Source of the DNA: Chara braunii | Lineage: Eukaryota; Streptophyta; Charophyceae; Charales; Characeae | Assembly: GCA_003427395.1 (NCBI GenBank) | Contig: BFEA01000013.1 | Span: 2,862,880 to 2,926,879 of the forward strand | Length of the DNA: 64,000 nucleotides | Reading direction: 5' to 3' | Shown: piece by piece, positions 32,601-43,001 of the stretch | How positions within the stretch are numbered: position 1 is the first letter of the stretch | How the letters are laid out: the number at the start of each line of letters is the position of its first letter | Made by a program: the position numbers and the translations under genes | Notes under the pieces: model-generated | What the model was told of the DNA's origin: nothing | Database searches by the model: none | The model's input: only the letters and a program-made list of their open reading frames with translations

Positions 32601-32745
32601 ATTTTTTTTTGGGGGTGGGGTGGGAACTCCCGCAGAATAGTTAGGGGTGCTGGTAAGAGCAGACACCAGTAACATTCGTCAAGGGCTCCATCTATTGGTG
32701 GGGAGCGGCACTTGCTGGAAATCGAGTCCAGCGTCCCTATTATTA
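32601..32745 (-). repeat. LINE 3' UTR module, copy 2
   Basis: Reverse-oriented match to 29,028-29,160: TCTATTGGTGGGGAGC and GAGTCCAGCGTCCC are the complement of copy 1. On the minus strand it runs into an A-rich tail (32,600-32,612), as expected for a LINE 3' end. Confidence 0.55.
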
Positions 32746-32906
32746 CGGAAATTGTTTGTAGAGACATTTAGGAAGGTGACAGAAGGACGACAGAAAGATG
32801 AGAGAAGACCTAATTCTACAGCTTTGAAGCGATTGCCCACGGAGGTGGGCGCTCAGAATGGTAGTACTCGCGGGACTCGGACTGTTAATGTTCCTTCTGG
32901 TCACAC

Positions 32907-33030
32907 GTTTGCCATTGCAGGCAACCTATCCCCCCATTTTCCCTACCACCTCCCTTTATAGAGTAGTTACATCTTTGCCACTGTTGGCAACCTGTCCCCA
33001 TTTCCCCCCCGCCACCTCCCTTTGTTGAGC
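32907..33030. repeat. 66-bp tandem duplication
   Basis: TTTGCCA(T/C)TG and GGCAACCT(A/G)TCCCC recur at 32,907 and 32,973, each followed by CCACCTCCCTTT. The rest of 32,746-33,516 shows no gene. Confidence 0.7.
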
Positions 33031-33516
33031 TGGAGTGCAGGTCCAGCCTCACCAGCTCGATCCCCAAGGCGTTAATGTCCTCTAGTCCCCTGGCTGCTGC
33101 TGTTTGTTGTGATTGCCTCCCAATATCTGTGGACATCCACATTTCCTATCCACACTTCGTATATCTTATTTTCCTTCTGTTGTTGTGCAATTCTTCGCCT
33201 GGTCTTCGCCTGCTCTGTCCGGCATGCTGTTGATCCCAGCGCTGCTGTTGTCCATTTAGGCGGCCACTTTGTGGATGGGAGGGGGATTGGGAGGGAAGGC
33301 AATTGGGGGAGCGGAGGGGGTGGGGGAGGCATTTCTGTCACGGTTGAAGATGACGTCAGTTCAGAAGGGCCGAAATTAGCACGAAATCAGATTGGAGATA
33401 TGAGACTTGAAAGTCTCTCAACGGTCTTCTTTGCCAAGTGTACTCTGTTGTTCTCCATGGTTTTCAGGCTATGTTAGTCCCATCCCCGAGTTCAGAGAAG
33501 ATTTGATTGGGGTCCT

Positions 33517-33806
33517 GCCAGATTTGAAGATAAGATTTGCGAAGGGTTTGTCTGACCATCGGGTCCTCATGTAGGTAGTCCTGTTGCATTGCCTTCCAGG
33601 CGTCATGGGTTCGGGTTCTAATCTCATCTTCTATCGCTTGTTGTGCTTGTTGGAGTCCAAACTGGTGGTCTTTCCTTTCGAAAGAACACCTAGCTCTCCA
33701 GGCCAGCATCAACACCTGCAGCCTCATGTAGGCAAAGAGATTGGTGGCAAAAGTCGTCCATCGCTTCGTCAGGTGCTGGTTTTTGTTGAGCAGGAGGAGA
33801 CCCAGT
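33517..33806 (-). repeat. Dispersed 290-bp repeat, copy 2
   Basis: Direct repeat of 26,097-26,391 with only a few differences, so the two copies are recent. The minus-strand frame is open and continues upstream of the repeat edge into KSYLQIWQDPNQIFSELGDG, which copy 1 lacks. Copy 2 may therefore keep more of the source sequence. Confidence 0.6.
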
Positions 33807-33960
33807 ACCTACGGGATGTGGAAACCAGCTAGGGCATGAGTTTTGTTATATTTGGGTATGTATATACCTACTTCTCTAAAAGCTCGCCCTTCGCGTCGAA
33901 AACTAGATTCAATGGCAACAATTCTATAAGTTGGTTATTAGGATAGGTCCCCCCCCCTAG

Positions 33961-33996
33961 AGAACCGTACGTGAGCTCTTTCAACTCATACGGCTC
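33961..33996 (-). ncRNA. Group II intron domain V
   Basis: Minus-strand GAGCCGTATGAGTTGAAAG followed by AGCTCACGTACGGTTCT forms the typical domain V hairpin: lower stem GAGCCGTATG / GTACGGTTC with a GAAA-containing loop. A domain VI-like GGGACCTATCCTAATAACC follows. This marks the 3' end of an intron downstream of the cox1 exon. Confidence 0.8.
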
Positions 33997-34312
33997 AAGT
34001 GATTTATCTTCATTTTCTCATTCTAGAAAAGAATATAAAATTCAAACGAAACAATCATATCAGACGAGTAATCTCTGACCTTATCACTTCACTATATGCG
34101 GGAAAGTCCTAACCTATTTATTGAATGAATTTCAATATACAATGGATAATCCGCAGGAAACCAACATATGTCTGTGTAGGATCCTCAGAGACTATACGTG
34201 AAGAGTCCGAACAAAAAACAGAGTCAATTCACATTCTGTACTATGATATCAATCAACACTGATCATTTACAGTTACAATGGTTAGCAGGATTGATTCTGT
34301 GATGCAGACTAA

Positions 34313-34543
34313 AATTCCTACAACAGAAAGATAAGGGCCAAAACTACTCAGTGCATTCCATCCGGCATAAGCGTCTGGATAATCCGGAATGCGGCGTGGC
34401 ATGCCCGCTAGACCTAAGAAATGCATAGGAAAGAAAGTCAAATTCACACCAAAGAAAGTAATCCAAAAATGAATTTGACCTAAGGTTTCTGGATATTGAA
34501 GTCCAGAGATTTTGCCTATCCAATAGTAGAATCCTGCAAATAG
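34313..34543 (-). pseudogene. cox1: Mitochondrial cox1 internal exon fragment
   Basis: 77 codons read [20 protein letters not shown], then [40 protein letters not shown] and GWNALSSFG. This is highly conserved cytochrome c oxidase subunit I sequence including copper/haem-region helices. Beyond SVVGI the frame diverges ([10 protein letters not shown]), which marks an exon-intron border. Upstream, it is preceded by an AT-only low-complexity stretch rather than exon or intron sequence. As an isolated exon in nuclear surroundings it cannot make COX1. Confidence 0.9.
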
Positions 34544-34559
34544 ATACATAATGAAATAT

Positions 34560-34650
34560 ATAATATAATACATAATAATAATACATAATATAATTACATA
34601 ATAAAATATAGAATATAATATAATCATAATATAATACATAAGTATATATT
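34560..34650. repeat. AT-only low-complexity stretch in NUMT
   Basis: TAATATAATACATAAT-type sequence lies where the 3' end of the maturase-bearing intron (domains V and VI) should be. No domain V is visible between the maturase and the exon. Confidence 0.7.
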
Positions 34651-34704
34651 GATTCTATGCATATTTGATTTTCTTGTAAGTTAATTAAATTTCACTAAAT
34701 GAGT

Positions 34705-35046
34705 TTATGATCTATATAAATATAGAAAAATAGAATTGTCTCGGTATTTCTTACCGTGAAAACCAAGCCAAGTTTGATTCTCAGGGAAGTACTTATGCTT
34801 GATTCTTTGTCGACCCCAGGTAGGGTGTCTACGAAAGACCCATGCACGAAGTTGTTGAAATATCCGGAAATCCATACGGTGAAAGATTGCAGAGCATTCC
34901 GAAAACTTAAAGTAGTTTCCCCAACCTGAAATCAACGGAACCNAAGCACTGATGAGTCGGTGTACAGCGGAACCTTTGTGAGATTGTATTACAAAACGAG
35001 CTTGCGAAAGAAGTGTTTCCTGTGATTTCTTGGACGGAGCAACCAC
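34705..35046 (-). pseudogene. Group II intron maturase C-terminal fragment
   Basis: The 113-codon frame has the domain X signature ([44 protein letters not shown]) and the C-terminal W/G-rich end of an organellar intron-encoded protein, which helps its own intron splice. The RT part is missing. One undetermined base lies at 34,943. It is upstream of the cox1 exon on the same strand, as expected for an intron ORF in cox1. Confidence 0.85.
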
Positions 35047-35194
35047 AAACGAATACCATATAACCTAATTGGCTACAAGTAAAATAAGCAATAACCCTTT
35101 TTAAATCATTTTGTAACTATCTTATATATTTCTTTTATCTTTATGGATATAGAATTTTGTTTTTCATTCCTGTATTGCTTTCTATCTTTCACCT

Positions 35195-35281
35195 CCATAT
35201 GTGGGCAACCATCGAGCATGTCAGCAGGCAATGTTCCAGTGTTGCTCTGGCCGGCTGAGTGGTCCTACCGCAGTAGGTGCA
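35195..35281 (-). pseudogene. LINE ORF2 zf-RVT finger
   Basis: Minus-strand CTYCGRTTQPARATLEHCLL followed by TCSMVAHIW: CxxC ... EHCLLxC ... W, the conserved C-terminal finger of plant LINE ORF2. Only a few codons follow before a stop. Confidence 0.75.
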
Positions 35282-35289
35282 GATGGGAG

Positions 35290-37870
35290 ATGGTATACTT
35301 TTTTGCTCGAGGTATGTTTTTGACATGAGCCAGTCCGGTGTGGGGAGGCAGCGATGCAAGATCTGCCATTGCAGTCATCTGAGGTTCGTGGGCATATAAT
35401 TTTGGAGTATGTGGCCTAGGACAGGTTTTGCAAAAGGCTCGCGTCCGCAGGTGAGTCACACTCCCATCTCTGTGGTAGTCTGTGGTCGGTGGGCAATTCC
35501 CGGGGGGATGCTTTGTACCCCCTTCACTGTATAGTCCCACATATGCATGGGCTTTTGGTCAGGCCATTCCCACTCATCTGGGTTGAATGGCAGCCTGGCT
35601 ACTGGCGATAAGGGTTCGTATGCACAGTAGCCATTGTCTTGATCTCCGACCACCCTTACTATCAACAGACTTCCCCACCCTACAGTATCCAAGTCTTCAT
35701 TCCTCACGAGTTTAGAGAAGCGGGTCCCAGGCAGGGCAGGGCCTTAAGCTTCCAGTGCACATCTCCCACTAACATTCGTTTGCACTCTGTACAGAGTGGG
35801 CAGGACAGGGAGGTCAGCATATCGAACGACCCAGTCATGCTGTTGTATCGTGGGGCCTGCAGTGAGGGCACCGAGCTAGGCCAGGGGCATTGCCTCTGTT
35901 AATTGGTAAAGTTTTTCATCCACTTTCTTCACATACTTCAGTCTGGCCTGCAGCTGTTGTGGGGTAGCCCAGTTGTTCACTTTCGGGTCCCACAGACCCC
36001 TGACAATATATAAATCCCGTTTTTTGCCCAGATCAACCAATGTGAGACAGTGGTGAGCAGAAAGGGGTGGTTTGTGTGGTCCAGGATGTGGGGGTTACCG
36101 AGAAGTGGTTGTCTCCATATCGTATGCCATCTATTCAGTGGTTGTTTTTGTACGGGGCCCCTTTTCTCCAAAGTTTGATCATGAAGGGCCAAGGGGATCA
36201 TTTGCGATATCTCAACAGACTGCTTGTGCATGTCGGCCTGGGCTCGGAATCGTCCAATGTCTATTGGTCAGCCATTGGAATGGGTGCACTCCATTTGCGC
36301 CCAGCGATTGCGGGGTCAGGTTAGCTATTTGTATGCAGGTCAGGGGTCCCCAGGGGATATCGTTCCCTATTAACAGTCTAACCAACACTTTGAAAATCAA
36401 TGCTTCACTTTCCGTTTGTGGATCAAGTATCCCAAGTCCCCCTTTGACTCTTAGTTGGGTGAGAATGTCCCAGCTTACTCCGTTCATGCAACATTGGGAA
36501 TTTGATTTGTTTTTCCACAGGTAAGTCGTGAGCACTCTTTTGAGCTTGGCATACTGCTGTTTTGTCAGCGGCCATACTGCCAGCTTGTAGCAGATCGCTA
36601 CGAGAACAACGTTGTTAATTGCCAAGGCCCAGCCCACCAATGAGGTTTGGAGACCTTCCCACTTTGCCAGACGATCTATTGTCATGTTCTCCAGCATGTC
36701 CCCATGGTCAGGTGGGGGCCCAACGTCGTTAGCCTAACGCCCAGGATCTGGATAGCTTCGTGCTCTGTCTGCCATTTAACTGCCGATTGCGACGGTGGGG
36801 GCTGGTCACGAGGACACAACCACCAGCCTTTCGTTTTGGAGCCCTAGTTCACTTTTATATTTGCCGCAAGCGAGAACTGATGTATATCTCGCGTGAGGGT
36901 CTGGATGTTGTCGGTGTCTTCCCGCATGAGAACGGTGAGATCATCTGCAAACAGTGACGTCATCGGGATGAGGTGCTCTGGTAGGTCGGGGATGGGCACC
37001 TTGCTAATTGAGGATGGGCCCTGATCAATCATGCGAGAGTCTCCATCACAATAACGAAGAGTAGCGGCGCAATAGGATTTTCCTGTCGCACTGATCTCTG
37101 AAGCGTGATGGGGGGCGAAAGGTGGCCATTAATCATGATGTTCGTGGTGGCCGATTTGTGGAGGAGGCAAATCCAACGGCAGAACGACGGTCCAAAATTA
37201 ATCTTGGCTAGGCACATGTCTAAGAAGTCCCAGTCAACGTGGTCGTACGCCTTTTCGAAATCTATGAACAGAATCACCGCCGACACTTTTCGGTGTCTGG
37301 CGTATTTGATGGTCTCGTTAACTAGGAGGATGTTATCTTCGATGTTGCGATTGGGCATAACCCAGTCTGGTCAGGATGAATCAACATGTTCATCAGGGGT
37401 AGCAAGCGGTTGGTCAGTGCCTTAGCCACCATTTTATAGGGGACCGGGAGTAGGGTGATGGGTATATAGTTCCTTATATCCTCTTTGTCCCCTTTTTTAT
37501 AGAGGAGTGTGGTAACTCCTTGCCCGATCATCCCCCCAAAGGAGCCCTCTGTCTTAATTGCCGTACTGTAGTTTATGAGGTCGTCCTGAAGCAGCTCCCA
37601 GAAGTGCACCCAAAATTCTTTGGGGAAGGAGTCGACGCTTGGTGTGTTCTCATCATCCATACCTGTCAAGGCCTCCCATACTTCAGCAAAGGAGATTGGC
37701 GCTTCCAGCAGTTGTCTTTGATCCGGTGTGAGGTGTGGTTGGACTGCTTGTAACAAGTCCTCTCTTGCTCGTAGGACCTCGGCCGGGTCTTTTTCGGGAG
37801 TCTGGGAGGTGAACAAATACCGATAGTATTGGGATGCATAGTCCGCTATTGCGTATGCGTTAGAGGTCAC
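35290..37870 (-). pseudogene. LINE ORF2 reverse transcriptase and C-terminal region
   Basis: The RT begins in the 37870-37322 frame (SYYRYLF-type lead-in, FGGMIGQGVTTLLYKKGDKE, RNYIPITLLPVPYKMVAKAL). It continues in 37358-37029 (AVILFIDFEKAYDHVDWDFL with motif A Asp, then a degraded QG-type motif B reading RQENPIAPLL). Catalytic FADDLTVLM is in 37032-36844. The thumb and connection region follows (36697-36212, KWEGLQTSLVGWALAINNVV and LWKNKSNSQCC). At least four frame changes make it inactive. The RT would copy LINE RNA at the nicked target. Confidence 0.85.
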
Positions 37871-39150
37871 CCGGGCATCGTCATGGAGGGCGTGTTTGAG
37901 TCTAGGGATTGTAGCAGGCCTGGTTCTGGCTTTGGCCTTGCGAAAGAAGACTTCGCCATTGTTCCGTCAATATGGTTTTTTTTTATTTTGTCCTGAATCC
38001 TCCATGCCTGTGTTTGACTTTCTATGTAGGCCTGGAGGTGATCTCGCGCTTCTTGCAATTTATGGAATGAGGGTTGGTGTAATGGGTTGTCCATCTGTGT
38101 GTCATCCCATTCTTCCAGCTCTTGCATGAGTCTGTCGAGAATGGCTTTACGATCCCTTGCATATTGGATGAAAAATTTATTGGCCCTTTCCCTTAGTCGG
38201 GCTATGCCTTCATTGAACCAGGCCACCCTATCCCCCGATTCCGGTTTTTGGGTCTACCAGCAGAGCCATAATTCATTGACCAACTCTTTGAACTTGGGTA
38301 GGGATAGCAATGAGGTGTTAAATTTGTAGAACCCTCGTCCCCTGTTGATGTGGGTGTGGAAAGATAGCCCCAATGTGATCATTATGTGGTCAAAGGACTT
38401 GCAAGGGCTGATAGCAGTTATTTCAGCAGTAGAGACCAGGCCAAGCAAGTCTTTGGAGACGAGTGTAAGGTCGATGCTTGAGTTCGCTAGACCACGATCA
38501 CCTCTGGAGGACAGGCAGGTGTAGGCCCTTTGGGTCGGGTGCAGCATTTTGTATGCATCTTCTAAGCCCCTATCGTCCATCAGTTGCCTAAGCATGAGGA
38601 CGTCCGGGCCCAAGTGCGGCAGCGATGAAGCTTGTGGGTCTTGTCGTTGCGATGTTGACCTTTGATCTATCCAGGGTTGTGTTGAAGTCCACCGCCATTA
38701 TGATCGGGGTGTCATCCAAGAGGTGCTGGAGTAGGGTAAGCCAAAGGTCCACCCTTTGCACGGGGTCATTGGGGGCGTAGATGTTGACGAGATAAAACTC
38801 GTCTTCCTCATATGCCAGCTTCAAACATGCCCTCCTGCCCTGCGTGTGGTCGTGTCGTGCTGATACTGGTCTGAGCCTCGAGGAAGAGGGATCCAGATTG
38901 CCACACCTGTTGATGCCCTTTCCGTTGCAGGTGCCTGATACGAAGTGTAGGGCCAAATAACTCTTCCTTTTTCCACATGCGGTGGGGTGTCTGGGAGGTG
39001 CGTTTCGTGGACACACACCGCGTCCGACCAATTGTTGGTATCGGGACATTTAAGCATTGTCCATATGGCGTGTTTTTTTTTCCAGCGTCGCCTGTATGAG
39101 TCCATTAACATTGAGTGACCGTATATCTATGTCTGCACGGGTCAGTTTGA
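37867..39150 (-). pseudogene. LINE ORF2 APE-type endonuclease and linker
   Basis: A start near 39,140 reads LTRADIDIRSLNVNGLIQAT, the usual opening of a LINE endonuclease. Then come VCVHETHLP (Glu of the QETHL motif, with Q changed to H) and FYLVNIYAPND. IIMAVDFNTTLDR follows (GDFN-type motif with G to V), then SSIDLTLVSKDLL and the SDH-type motif read as SFDHIMIT. Pieces are spread over three frames. The linker 38226-37867 is a charged helical stretch before the RT. Nicks DNA at the target in active elements. Confidence 0.8.
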
Positions 39151-39186
39151 TTGCCCATTGTGGCGGGTTCCTGGTTTTGGGGAACA

Positions 39187-39187
<1 letters not shown>

Positions 39188-39235
<48 letters not shown>

Positions 39236-39236
39236 N

Positions 39237-39305
<69 letters not shown>
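39188..39305. repeat. 118-base poly-G homopolymer
   Basis: G continues from 39,188 to 39,305 with a single undetermined base at 39,236. It lies just upstream of the LINE ORF2 start, where flanking protein has Pro-rich sequence. The real length is uncertain, because homopolymers this long are poorly sequenced. Confidence 0.85.
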
Positions 39306-39306
<1 letters not shown>

Positions 39307-39828
39307 GGAGGGGGACGTGAAGATGGTGGAGGGGCCGGGGGAGATCGATCGGGGAGTGGTGGTCCTGATGTTGTCATGGCAGGAGCCTGGCACAGTGGGG
39401 GGCCAGTTGGCTATTGTTGGTCATTGGGTTGACGCTGTGTAACAGGGTCATCCATTGTTGGAGTCGGACTGTGTCTATGAGCTGTTTTTGTTTCTTTGTC
39501 CCGTCGTCAAAGCTCAGTTGATGCTCAGTTCACGGTCTTGATGGGAAGGACGAAGGGGGGGTCGTCCCATTGATTGTGCTCCTCCAGTATACAGTCCTCT
39601 AGGAACATTTGCATAAACACCAGGACCCTTTTGACTGTCCACGCAATGTTAGTCCTGAAACGGAAAGAAGTGAGGTCCATGAGTTGTTTATGGTTAAACC
39701 ATGTGAAGCCATTGTGTGTTTTTTGCAGTCTGGCCTTGGGGTCAACTTATAGGAGAGCCGGGGTGATCCCCTTAGGGAATGTGAGTGATTCAGGGAGCAC
39801 CGCCCCCAACACCCCTACAGTGGCCATC

Positions 39829-41962
39829 TCACTTAACAAGAACTTTATCTTTTTTTTTAAGGATGACCGCTGTAGAGGGCCTGCCCCTCCATCCATCTAG
39901 TGTGAGGCTGCTAGGCCTGACGTTGTGGTGATGGCGAGTGCCTTGCTGTGGGGGTCTGAGGCCTAGCACCCACTCTCCTCCTTCTTCCACCCTGGTGATT
40001 GGGAAGATGACCACTCCCGGTGGCATAGCCGCCGGGGCGCTGTCATCTTCCTCAAGTCTCACAATTTCTCTCAGTTTTTTGGGGGGAGATGCCTCAATGT
40101 AGTCTTCATCGGATAGCAGCGTGGAGTTGTCATTGTCCTCAAGGCTGATTTCCACAACGAAGAGTTGTCGGGGCAGTATGAGGATTATCTCGTGATCTGA
40201 TTCCTCCCGTGGATGGTCCTCCCCGGGGGGGGTCGACCATTTTGCAGAGCAGGGTGGTCTTGATGGTTCACGTCCGGTTGGGCGTGCAAAGTTTTGCAGA
40301 GTTCATGCACAAGGGCCTTGGGTCAGGCCAAACCTTCGTGAAGGAATGCCTCATCGTGAGGGCCAGACTGTGGGCCTCCCAGTGGAGCACCGTTGAAGTT
40401 GCGACATTTTCTGGCATAGCTGTCCATTTTGTCCAAGAATTCGTTGACCACCATGACTATGGCTGCCCCCACCTCCATCCAGTCTATCATCGTGACTGTC
40501 TTGTATTTTTCCACTGTTGCGAGGACCCTTGGACTGTATATAAGCACCATATCTCGTTTTGAGTCTGTCTTCCAGCCTGTCGTCTGTTAGTGAGAAAATT
40601 TTGGTGAGGGTCCAGTCAGTTAGAAACTGTAGCTTTTGTATTGGCCGACAGGGGCGGGTCTGGCGGGGCCGGTTCCACCATCTGTTGAGAGGCCGGCGGG
40701 GGTGATTCAAGGTCCATTGCCACCGGCATGGTTTGCTGCTTTTGTTGCAACAGGGGCTGGTCCTCCGGGGCAGATGTATCCATGTCTTGGGGGGCAGGCC
40801 CGTCATTTTCGTTGTCATTTTGGTTGTATGGCACTCCGCAGATCACGTGTTGCTGTTGAGGCTGCTGTAGCTCCTGGGCGAATTGCTGAACAACCTGTTG
40901 TTGCCAGAACATATGCAGCTGTTCTTGCTGCTGTTGCAACATCTGTTGCTGTTGGCAGCAAAGCTGCTGCTGCCATTGCAAGTGCATTTGTTTTAAGAGT
41001 TGTTGTTGTATCAGCCTCCGTTGGTGTTGCTGTTGGTGATATTGCGTCAGTCGGGCTTGCATGAGGATGTGGAGTTGCTCTTCGCATTGTTTGTGTTGCA
41101 CGATGTGCTGGTGTTGTTGTTGTTGGAGTTCCACGGCTTGCTGCTGCGCTTGGTCCAGCACTTGCGTTTGGACTTGCTGTTGTATCTGTTGTTGTATTTG
41201 CAGTTGTTGGTGATCTTGGTGTTGCTGTTAATGTGCGTGCAGTTGTTGTTGCTTTTGGAACTCGGCGCAATGTTGCTGGTGTTGTTGTTGAGTCAGCACT
41301 TGTTGCTCCATTGGCATGCCCTGACAATGGTGACGGTCGTTGCCCACATTCCTATGTTGTGGTTGCTCAGCAAGGGTCTGTTGGCGTTCTTGTTCCATCC
41401 TGCAGCATTGTTGCTGCTCATGGCGTTGCTGGGCTTGGTGTCGTTCCTCTAGCGTTGCCAGTCCCAGGTGCTGGTCCTGACACATCAGCCCCTGTTCCCG
41501 GTCGACCCAGGTGTGTAGCTGCTCAGGAGGAGCTTGTTGGTGTTTGTGATCCACCTGGTACCGCTGGATTTGGTGCCTCTCTTCCATCACTGCCAGGCAG
41601 AGTTGCTGGTCCTGGAGCAGCAGTCCCTGCTCCCCGCCCGTATGGACGTGTAGTTGCTCAGGGGGAGCCTGTTGGTACTGGTGCTGCTCCTGCAGCTGCA
41701 TCTCTGTCCGTTCCTTGTGTTTGTGGTGGTATTGCGGGTCGTGGCATTGGTGCATCTGGGGAAGTTGCCTCTCCTGCTGCGCCGTCAGCACCCTCCCTTC
41801 CCCCTGGCTTCCAGGGGGGCCGTCCTGTGGGAACGGCTGATCCTTCGACAGATGATTGGAGGTGCCTGAGTCAGTCAGAGCAAGGGTGGTCGGTTCTGAC
41901 TGGGGGTAGGGAAAGGCTGCTCCTTTGATTTTGTTAATGAGTGAGTTAGCTTTGAGCCACAT
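39829..41962 (-). pseudogene. LINE ORF1 C-terminal part, Gln-rich
   Basis: Overlapping minus frames: 41962-41228 and 41161-40616 are dominated by Gln and His-Gln runs, with a 45-residue tandem unit starting QQAPPEQLH (two copies in 41,700-41,450). The 40155-39829 piece is acidic (SLEDNDNSTLLSDEDYIEAS) and ends before the poly-G run. Position between the zinc knuckle and ORF2 makes this the ORF1 tail. Function is unknown. The Gln-rich sequence predicts disorder or coiled coil. Confidence 0.55.
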
Positions 41963-42245
41963 GTGTTGCGGCGATGACCGCTTGGTGATCGTTTTTGGTA
42001 CATCAGCAGGGGGAATTGGCTTGTTGTTGGTCCATGCTTGGAGGCCCTTGCCTTTTGTTGTCCTGGAGCAAGGGGGGTTTCAGACGGGGTTGGATGAGAG
42101 TGAACACGCGTGTGCAGATGGGTGTCCTCTATTTCAGGTTGTGGATCTACCAAGGTCGGTCTCCCTGCCCTGTCGGTGCTTCCCTCTCCAGAGGAGTGGT
42201 CGGCCATTGGGGTGCTGGTCTTGTCCAGTGTGGGTGCCCTTGAGC

Positions 42246-42760
42246 ACTCTGCTTTCATTATTTCACAGCATTTGTCTCCCTCATGCCGTTGACCATCTGC
42301 AGGGACAGGGTGTCGATCCATCAGCAAGGGCATCGATGCTGGGGGAGCAGTCTCCCTTCCCCAGGGGGGAGTAGTATCCCTTCCCAGGAGGGAGTGGTGG
42401 TGACCCTCCCATCTCACCGACATGGAGGTTGTGCAGAGGTCGTTTGCTACCTTGGGACCCGTCTAGCTTGCTGGTCTCACCCATGGTGGGTGTTTATAAA
42501 CACTCTGCTTTCATTATGTCACGACATCTGTCCCCATCAAGCCGTTGGCCATCTGTGGGGATAGGATGTCGATCCGTCAGCAGGGGCGTCGATGCTGGGG
42601 GGAGCAGTTTCCCATTCCCAAGGGGGAGTGGTGACCCTCCCTTCTCGCTGGCGGCAAGGTTGTGCAGAGGTTGTTTGCTACCCTGGGTCCCATCTGGTTT
42701 TGGTTTGTATGTCCATTGGGGGCGGGGTGAGGTCGCCTTGTTGCGCAATATGGGGGCTCC
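42246..42760 (-). repeat. 255-bp tandem duplication inside LINE ORF1
   Basis: CTCTGCTTTCATTAT starts at about 42,246 and 42,501, and both units continue with GTCGATCC(A/G)TCAGCA and TCGATGCTGGGGG. On the minus strand both encode LLxDRHPxPxDGQR followed by IMKAEC. The duplication lengthens ORF1 by about 85 codons. Confidence 0.8.
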
Positions 42761-43001
42761 CGATTTTCCAATCCTGGCGGTGCCTCCGATGTTGGTAGCA
42801 TGCAATGACCCATCACCTTTTCCTGGGGCGGCTTCGTATTTGCTCTTGTGCTTGGGGTCGTTATTGACTTGCACCCTCGCCCCAGATGGAAATGCATTTG
42901 GTTGCCCCTTACTCTGCCAGATCCATTTCCCAGGTCGGCCATCTGCGCATGCTCTAAAGATTCACCTTTCAACTTCCTTTTCTTCTAGGTACCACGATTC
43001 T

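Larger units (their letters stand above)
33840..35170 (-). other. Mitochondrial DNA insertion (NUMT) with cox1 and group II intron parts
   Basis: AT-rich block of organellar character, unlike its flanks. On the minus strand it holds the maturase C-terminus (35,046-34,705), a cox1 exon (34,543-34,313) and a group II domain V (33,996-33,961). It lies between the 290-bp nuclear repeat on the left and the nuclear LINE on the right. Edges are approximate. A chimeric scaffold is possible, but the nuclear flanks favour a true transfer. Confidence 0.8.

Noticed and set aside
34313-35046. Functional mitochondrial cox1 gene or genuine mitochondrial contig
   Set aside because: Only one exon and part of an intron ORF are present, with nuclear repeats on both sides.
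39057-39442. Gly- or Pro-rich ORFs through the G run
   Set aside because: Homopolymer translation. Only the flanking LINE protein motifs are meaningful.
40616-41962. Host Gln-rich transcription factor
   Set aside because: It sits between a LINE ORF1 knuckle and LINE ORF2 on the same strand, with broken frames; ORF1 tail is the simpler reading.
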